64,000 bases of DNA from Paragordius varius (Eukaryota > Nematomorpha): the NCBI GenBank assembly GCA_964247055.1, contig OZ176054.1, positions 11,842,001 to 11,906,000 of the forward strand, read 5' to 3'. Positions within the stretch are counted from its first letter, which is position 1. Each line of letters begins with the position of its first letter. Positions 58,205 to 64,000 of the stretch are shown in pieces. The translations under genes were made by a program, and so were the position numbers. The notes below the pieces were generated by a model. It ran no database searches and was not told the DNA's origin. It worked only from the letters and a program-made list of their open reading frames with translations.

Positions 58205-61200
58205 AAAAGAGTTTAATACAAAATAAACTTTATAAAATTTGCGTTTAAATTATACTGTGCTAAGATAATGTTTTTTTAACTAACAAAAAAATATTTTTAG
58301 GTAGGGCTTCATTATTTGCTTAATTTTGATATTTTTTTTTAATTTTAAAAATAAGCTATTTTTTATAGAATACAATAGTTACGTTGGCTAATAAGCCAAT
58401 CATAAATCTATTGTAACTATTTTTTTCTTTTAAAGAATTATAAATGATTAGTAAAATAAATAAAATGACAAAAAATGATATAATTTTTCAAAAAAAAGAT
58501 TTAGGCATCGGAAGTTCTATCATTAAAACGGTTTAGTGCGTTTTTAATTATTTAGTTCTTAAACAATAAAACGATAAATGGTTAAAAAGGTGATACATAT
58601 ATATTAGATATACCATTTACAGTTCAAATTCACCCTAAAAATAAATTATGTGTCTTCGAATTAATATAACTCATTATTAATATGAAATATATCTATTGGC
58701 ATAGGTTATTATTTTTTCAGTATTAAATTAATTTAAAACAAAATTTTATTTATTAAAAATATATAAAAATATAGCTAATTTTTAATCTTAAAAAAACATA
58801 TAGTTTATTTGAGGGTGAATTTGAATTCTAAATGGTATATATATATAATGGACAAAGGAAACCTGCCCTCCGTATTAAACAAAGAAAATAGGTGTCGACG
58901 AGAAAACATGCTTTGTTCAAGGTCACGAATTTTTAAATTATCCAACGGTAATCGGTACTTCATATCTTTTTCCTAAAAACACTTATTTTTGTCAAAAACA
59001 TAAAACTACCTTGAAAGTTATATATCGTTTAACACAGAAAAAGTAAAGTAAAGGATTTAATATTTTTTGTCTATTTCCTTTATTTCTGTAATTGAATATT
59101 GATATATAAATATATTCCAATTTACATTTCAAATCATTTAAAAACTGGCCAAAACGAAAGCCCGTATTACACATATCAATTTTATGGTTTTCTTTATTAT
59201 ATATATATTAATATTTCCCAATATTTTATAGTTTAGTTAGTGTAAATTTTTTAAAAAGTTTAAAGTTTTAGAAACTTTACTTGAAAAATTTAATTAATAT
59301 AAAAATACCTCTTCGTCCTTAAACCAAGTCAAATTTTCGGCCGTTAATACAAACCAATAATCTTTGGAACCGCCTCGCATTATACTAATGTTATGTATGG
59401 ACATGTAGCCTTTGCGAATAACCTAAAACCACAATAATTTTATAATTTTTCTATAAATAAAAATTATAAAAAATTTAATCCATATATATACTTGATTTCC
59501 CAATTTACGTTTAGATGTATTTTCGTTCGTATTTTGTTCCGCGCTATATATATGCATATATATTTTATTAAATATGAATTTTCAAATATTTAGATTTTAA
59601 AAAAATATAATACTTTTATGCTAATTTATCTATTTATTTAATAAAAATTGTATTTTGTAAAATCGGAAATCATTAGACTTTTCAAGTAAATTAAACATTA
59701 GTGATTTTCAATATTTTTAAAATATTAAAATTAATGTTTATTTATTCTACTTAAAACAAAAGTTATTTTATAAGGTAAAAACAAAAAATAATTTTATTAA
59801 CACTGTAACGAAATAATTAGGGATAAGTTACAAATATTTCACACAATTATCATTTAAGCTAAAAATATCCCAACGTTTTTTAATGGGCAAAAAATATTTT
59901 AAACCGAAAAGCAAACACGAGCGATATTGGTTTATAATTTTTAAAAAACACACCTAATTAACCTTTCCTTATATGTTCAATTTTTACTGTAAATTATATT
60001 ACACATTACTTGTGAAATCCGATAAAATCTTCATGATTAGTGTTCATATAAGCCAATTGAATTTCAATCATAAGTATAAGTTGATCCTTGGCTTTTTGTT
60101 CTTGTTCCCTTAAATGACTCATAATTATCCGTTCAGTTTCTTCTCTAAGCCGAGGGAAAGATGCCATCTAAATAAACAAAGTAAAAATAAAATTTTGTTT
60201 TAAATTACAGTAAAAAAATGTTAATTATAAAGAGACATACTCCATACACTGATGACAATTTGCTTTGTTGAAAAGACAACCATACTTTTTTTAAAACTTT
60301 GATTCAAAATATAAAGATGGAAAATGGTAACATAAACTAAAACTATATCATTTATAAAGAATGTATTTATAAAAATATTGCTGTCTTTATAAAATTAGTT
60401 TTACGTTTTGGATTATTTCAAAATTTATCCTAAAGCAGAGGTGGTGACCAACACAAATGGCTTCGCGGGCCACATTTTAGGATCGAAAAATCCGAAATAT
60501 ATGGGAATATTATATTTATTACATTTCATTAAGATTTATTTAACAATTTTTGTAAATTCATTGCCTCTAAATTCGGAGAGATTTATTCATAAAATTGGTT
60601 TAAAAAAATTTGTTTAAGAATTTATATGTTAAGAACCGCATGTCAAACACCCCCCGTTTGTATTGACAAATCAAATAATAAAAACTGCGCTTCGATGCAG
60701 TTCGTGCTAATTAAAGGCAGCAGTCACCATTAAAAATAAAAAATAAAAATAATGTTATACATTAAACAGAATAATTTTAAGCGTTTATATTGATTAACAA
60801 ATAATTCAAATTTGATAAATATATAAATATTCATTTTTAACATTTCAGTCATGTATCATTTATTTTATCAAAAATTTATTTTTTTTCGTTAAATGGGTAT
60901 AAATATTTGGTAAAGAATGGAAAAAAACAAGAGCTCTATGGTAATTCTTATAATTTTTCAATGAACATAGTATTGTTAATACCATAGAGCTCTTATTTTT
61001 TCCATTCTTTACCAAATATTTATACCCATTTAACGAAAAAAATTTTTTTTTGATAAAATAAAGGATACCTGACTGTAAATTAAATTAAGTTTTCTTACTG
61101 TTTAAATTTTATGATTACGTGTAAACATATCTTTTATTATCTCAAAGTGGTCATAAACGCAGCCATGAGTTATTATACCCACCCTACTTTTAAGCAAAAA

Positions 61201-63375
61201 AAGTAAATATTTAAAAAAACTTTTTTGGCACATGAATTGAATATGGTTGAGAGTTCGGATAGAACCATATCTACGCATTTTAGTGTCGGTTCCTTAAGCT
61301 TAGCAATCTGTTTTCTGACGATGGCTTCAAAAGCCATATCTGGGGTAAAAAGACCCACCCTAAACAACGATTAAATAATATATTTAAATTTAAACTAAAA
61401 ACACAATAAGAGCTAAATTCAATAACCATACAATATACACCCTTGAACAAATCAAATTAACCATTATATAAATTATGTTTTTTTAAAAATTAAAAATTAC
61501 CTATATTTAACATATTTTTAAAAAATAAAATTTGTTTAAAATCAAAATAATACTGAAAAAATAACAAACCATCCATAAAGATATATTTCATATTAGAATG
61601 AGTTATATTATTTCGAAAAATAATTTTTTTAAGGTAAATTTGAATTGTCCAAGGGTAAATTTGAACTGTAAATGGCATATTTACAAAATGCAAATGGCAA
61701 TGACCAAAAACATATTTAATTAAACAGAGCCTTTATTAATTATTCAATTGCGTCTTTATGGATTTAACACAATCCTAAGGATTTATATATCTAGAATTGG
61801 TAAATTTGAATTAGTGTGTAGCCAATGTTTAAAATAATTATAAGCCCCTTCATAATTTTATAAATTATTATTATTATTATTATAATTTTGTTCGTTAAGT
61901 TTTTCAATTACAAAAATTAAAACTAAAAAAAATAATTTTAACATTACCTGATACCATGTATGTTACGTATAGCATAACTGATTTCTCGCCTCAATTCTTT
62001 CTCATCAAATTCCATCTATTGTAAAAGAAATAAATTTAGCCAAATAAACTTTTTTTAGTTTAATAAACACTTATTATTATAGTGATTAAATCTTTGTTAA
62101 AGAACAATTTTTAGGCATCTAAATGTTTGATAAGTATTTATATTTATCATCTTAATTTTTAGATTTTTCTATTTATATGCCGAAAAAGCGTTGGTTTAAA
62201 TAAATACCCCTTTGGGAGATTTAAATTTAATATATTAAACTAAAAATCAAATTTAAAAACTTTACATGCTTATTAATATGCGAAAATGTTAGTTTTCTTA
62301 GAAGTTTGTGAAAGTGCTGAGCTGAGATTGAATAAAAAAAGGTTGAGAATGGATAAAATGTTTAAAATAGTTGGATTTTTTGGTTTTTTTTTTATCAAAA
62401 ATCTTTGAAATTAAAAGCCTATAAATATAAAATTTACTAAAGATGGAAAAATTATAAACATCTAAATATCAATATTTTAAAAAGAGCATTTCAAAAATTC
62501 ACAAAAAACTCTAAAATAAACCTTAACGAGTTCAAAAGGGAAGCGTTCATGAAATATTCGATTAATTCTGGCTCCACCAGTCAGTTCCATAGTGTTTATT
62601 TCTTGACTTCCACTGCCGGAACCTTCGATGCTTTTATCAAAATCTGAGGCTATAACTTGCACCAATCTATATTACATATAATTTATTAAAAATCATTATT
62701 TATTAAAATATAAATAATTTTATTGGATTCTTTTATTCAAGTTATTGATATAATAACGATTTATAATTAAGACTCTTTCAAAAAAACTATATAAAGAGCT
62801 TTTAAAGTTGTTATTATGGTTAATCCTAAATAAAATAAAATATCAATGATATAATATTGGCTTATGTCTGCATAAAATTGCATTTTAGAAAACAATTAAG
62901 TTTTAAAATTAAATATAAAATGTATATATTTCACTCTTTTAAATATCATTATACATAATGCTTAGGTTACCAATATATCCAATAGCGTTTTATTTCAAAT
63001 TTAATCTGATCACAAAAAATAAAAAATTTACACGTTAGAAAAAAGTACAATTTCGACAATACCTATTCTTACACCATACCCACTATAATTCAATCCATAT
63101 ATAATATTAACCTTGAAAAACACATAAAGAAAAGAATTTTTTATAAAACCTTTTTAAAAAACCCTTTTCAAATAACATACTGGAGCATGGCTTTAGTTTT
63201 GCGGGTGGGATCATCAGGTTTATAATTTTTGAATTCGGAAACATCCTTTTCCATACTCAACATTTGTTTTTGCAATTTATCTCTCAGGGCAGGTAACGTA
63301 TCTCGAATGTGATTAGTTAGCTGTTGATTCAAAGTGCGTTGCAAATACGGTGTACCACACTTATCAGCAATATGT
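50963..63375 (-). CDS. Classical dynamin, stalk to C-terminus (5' exons outside window)
   Basis: Sixteen exons join in phase: 63181-63375, 62522-62666, 61948-62015, 61221-61359, 60010-60167, 59492-59543, 59309-59422, 58863-58972, 57932-58052, 56892-57035, 56359-56415, 55602-55764, 53926-54304, 51804-52039, 51311-51392 and 50963-51029 (about 742 codons). Order: stalk ([67 protein letters not shown]), PH domain ([39 protein letters not shown]), GED ([43 protein letters not shown]), then a tail. The tail is Asn/Ser-rich first, and only its last third has PxxP motifs ([17 protein letters not shown] at the end). It pinches membrane vesicles at clathrin pits. The GTPase domain lies beyond 64000. 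Confidence 0.96.
52750..53897 (+). mobile_element. Degenerate mariner element (family 1, copy 2)
   Basis: TA-flanked inverted repeats (CAAGATGTATTCATAAATTA / GTGAATACACCTGA) enclose a decayed transposase on the plus strand: [20 protein letters not shown] near 53050-53115, [17 protein letters not shown] near 53190-53245, SPDMVPSD near 53640-53670 as the final catalytic Asp region. Frames are interrupted. It lies antisense in a dynamin intron and ends 28 bp from the donor of exon 53926-54304. Confidence 0.85.
54774..55576. mobile_element. MITE family A, copy with expanded right-arm array
   Basis: TATACCATTTACACTTCAAG at the left with three to four inward units, and TTGAAGTGTAAATGGTATA at the right after 13 units. 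The centre matches the reverse of 25771-26323. It lies in a dynamin intron, 25 bp from the exon 55602-55764 donor. Confidence 0.9.
55293..55565. repeat. 13 tandem 21-bp palindromic units
   Basis: Unit AAGGACCAACTTGAAYTGTTC, period 21 bp, twelve near-identical units plus a terminal variant (GGACACTCTTGAAGTG). Each unit contains TTCAAG-N6-CTTGAA. Two frames on each strand stay open only because 21 is divisible by three. Confidence 0.97.
57187..57393. mobile_element. MITE family B, short copy
   Basis: TATACCATTTCAGTTCAAATCC at the left, AAGGGTGAATTTGAATTGTA, AATAGTATA at the right; one unit per side. Lies in a dynamin intron. Confidence 0.75.
58609..58840. mobile_element. MITE family B copy beside dynamin PH exon
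   Basis: TATACCATTTACAGTTCAAA and CTAAATGGTATA ends with single inward units. Followed by an AT run, and the donor of exon 58863-58972 lies about 20 bp further on. Confidence 0.8.
60433..60660. mobile_element. hAT-like remnant in a dynamin intron
   Basis: CAGAGGTGGTGACCAACACA, AATGGCTTCGCGGGCC at the left matches the start of 32690-32918. The right end is diverged (CACCCCCCGTTTG). Confidence 0.5.
60846..61075. repeat. Long hairpin MITE with ~95 bp arms
   Basis: CAGTCATGTATCATTTAT pairs with ATAAAGGATACCTGACTG. The arms (including AAATGGGTATAAATATTTGG and GAGCTCTATGGTA) are nearly perfect inverted copies around about 45 bp. CAGT/ACTG ends suggest a Tc1/mariner-type MITE. No second copy in the window. 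Confidence 0.85.
61423..61680. mobile_element. MITE family B, diverged copy
   Basis: Left ACACCCTTGAACAAATCAAAT; right GGTAAATTTGAATTGTCCAAGGGTAAATTTGAACTGTA then AATGGCATA. Lies in a dynamin intron. Confidence 0.7.
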
Positions 63376-64000
63376 CTTTATGCAAAAATAATAGTACAGT
63401 AGAGTATGGCATAAAAAAAGTTTGTCCATAATTAAGCATGCAAACTAGTGTAAAAACATAGGGGGCGGGGGAGGAATTGTTTAATTTTAACCATTTGTTG
63501 TTTATTATCACATACTACTGTAAAATGGATAGCTCTGAAATGACCACCCGATTGTGAAAAAATTCAAAGCTCATCCGAATAAAGAGAAAAATTGATATTT
63601 ACATTTTTTGAATTTAATATAAATTTAGTTTTTTAAATAAATAGTTAATTCTAAGATATTAATAAAAAAAATTCAATTTTTTGATTGTTTTTAGTGTATT
63701 TCAAGCGCTTTAAAATACTACCAAACAAGAAGAATGTGTGAAACAAACGTAACCTAAAACTCTATAACCCAGTATAATACAAGTTAATTTAATTTCGATT
63801 CGCTATTAAAAATGTATACATTTTAAGAGGGGCTACCATATTTTAAATATTATCATGAAAATTTAAAATAAAATTTAAATAGATTTGATCATGCGAACAT
63901 ATGTAGAAAGTTTAAATGTAAATAAAAAATATTATATTTATTAAATTGCCGCTAAAAAAGTTTTTTTTGATGGAATGTATTTTGTAAATTATTTCTTAAC
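63376..64000. other. Dynamin intron running off the window
   Basis: No further dynamin exon is recognised. From about 63700 the sequence loosely resembles family D (ending TTGCCGCTAAAAAAGTTTT), so a decayed copy may be cut by the window edge. Confidence 0.35.

Noticed and set aside
1-64000. tRNA, rRNA or snRNA genes
   Set aside because: No tRNA box B, rRNA core or U-RNA sequence was recognised by eye; a covariance-model scan would be needed to exclude small diverged ones.

Overview
The window is nuclear DNA of an animal: very AT-rich, with GT-AG introns and bilaterian genes (Hedgehog signal domain, centromeric histone H3, an SLC6 neurotransmitter transporter, a classical dynamin with PH and GED). 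It is not vertebrate-like. A small-genome or parasitic invertebrate such as a flatworm is possible, but no feature fixes the phylum. Introns range from 29 nt to several kb, so nearly all genes are split and had to be assembled by eye from exon phase and family homology.

Layout: (1) 0.8-5.9 kb, + strand, a Hedgehog ligand gene (exons 1-2, possibly a short last exon). (2) 8.0-9.3 kb, - strand, a single-exon GT11 fucosyltransferase. (3) 9.7-12.2 kb, - strand, an M14 carboxypeptidase of the N/E group. (4) 13.9-18.4 kb, - strand, a divergent CENP-A/CenH3 whose histone fold is split by a 3.4 kb repeat-filled intron. (5) 18.6-24.4 kb, + strand, head to head with CenH3, a complete 9-exon mitochondrial trifunctional enzyme beta subunit (HADHB). 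(6) 25.5-25.7 kb, - strand, the last exon of an unidentified protein. (7) 27.4-35.1 kb, - strand, a complete 12-exon SLC6 transporter of the amino-acid (GABA/taurine/creatine) branch. (8) 38.7-41.4 kb, - strand, a coiled-coil protein with a basic tail that I could not name. (9) 41.5-47.7 kb, a repeat desert with a Penelope-like fossil, paired 0.6 kb inverted-repeat elements and a 300-bp satellite-like array. (10) 47.7-48.3 kb, + strand, ribosomal stalk protein P2, with a 29-nt intron. (11) 51.0-63.4 kb, - strand, classical dynamin from the stalk to the stop codon; the GTPase exons lie beyond the right edge.

The genes do not form one pathway; this is ordinary mixed animal gene order. What stands out is the repeat ecology. 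Many small inverted-repeat elements sit in introns. Two MITE families (A and B) share ends and a 21-bp subterminal palindromic repeat frame but carry different 6-bp cores. Others are Tc1/mariner-type MITEs starting CAGT, two old mariners, hAT-like pieces and 0.6 kb elements bounded by a GGGGTAT/ATACCCC palindrome. The most interesting protein-level observations are a Hedgehog domain with neither the N-terminal palmitoylation cysteine nor a visible Hog domain, and the CenH3 with an extended loop 1.
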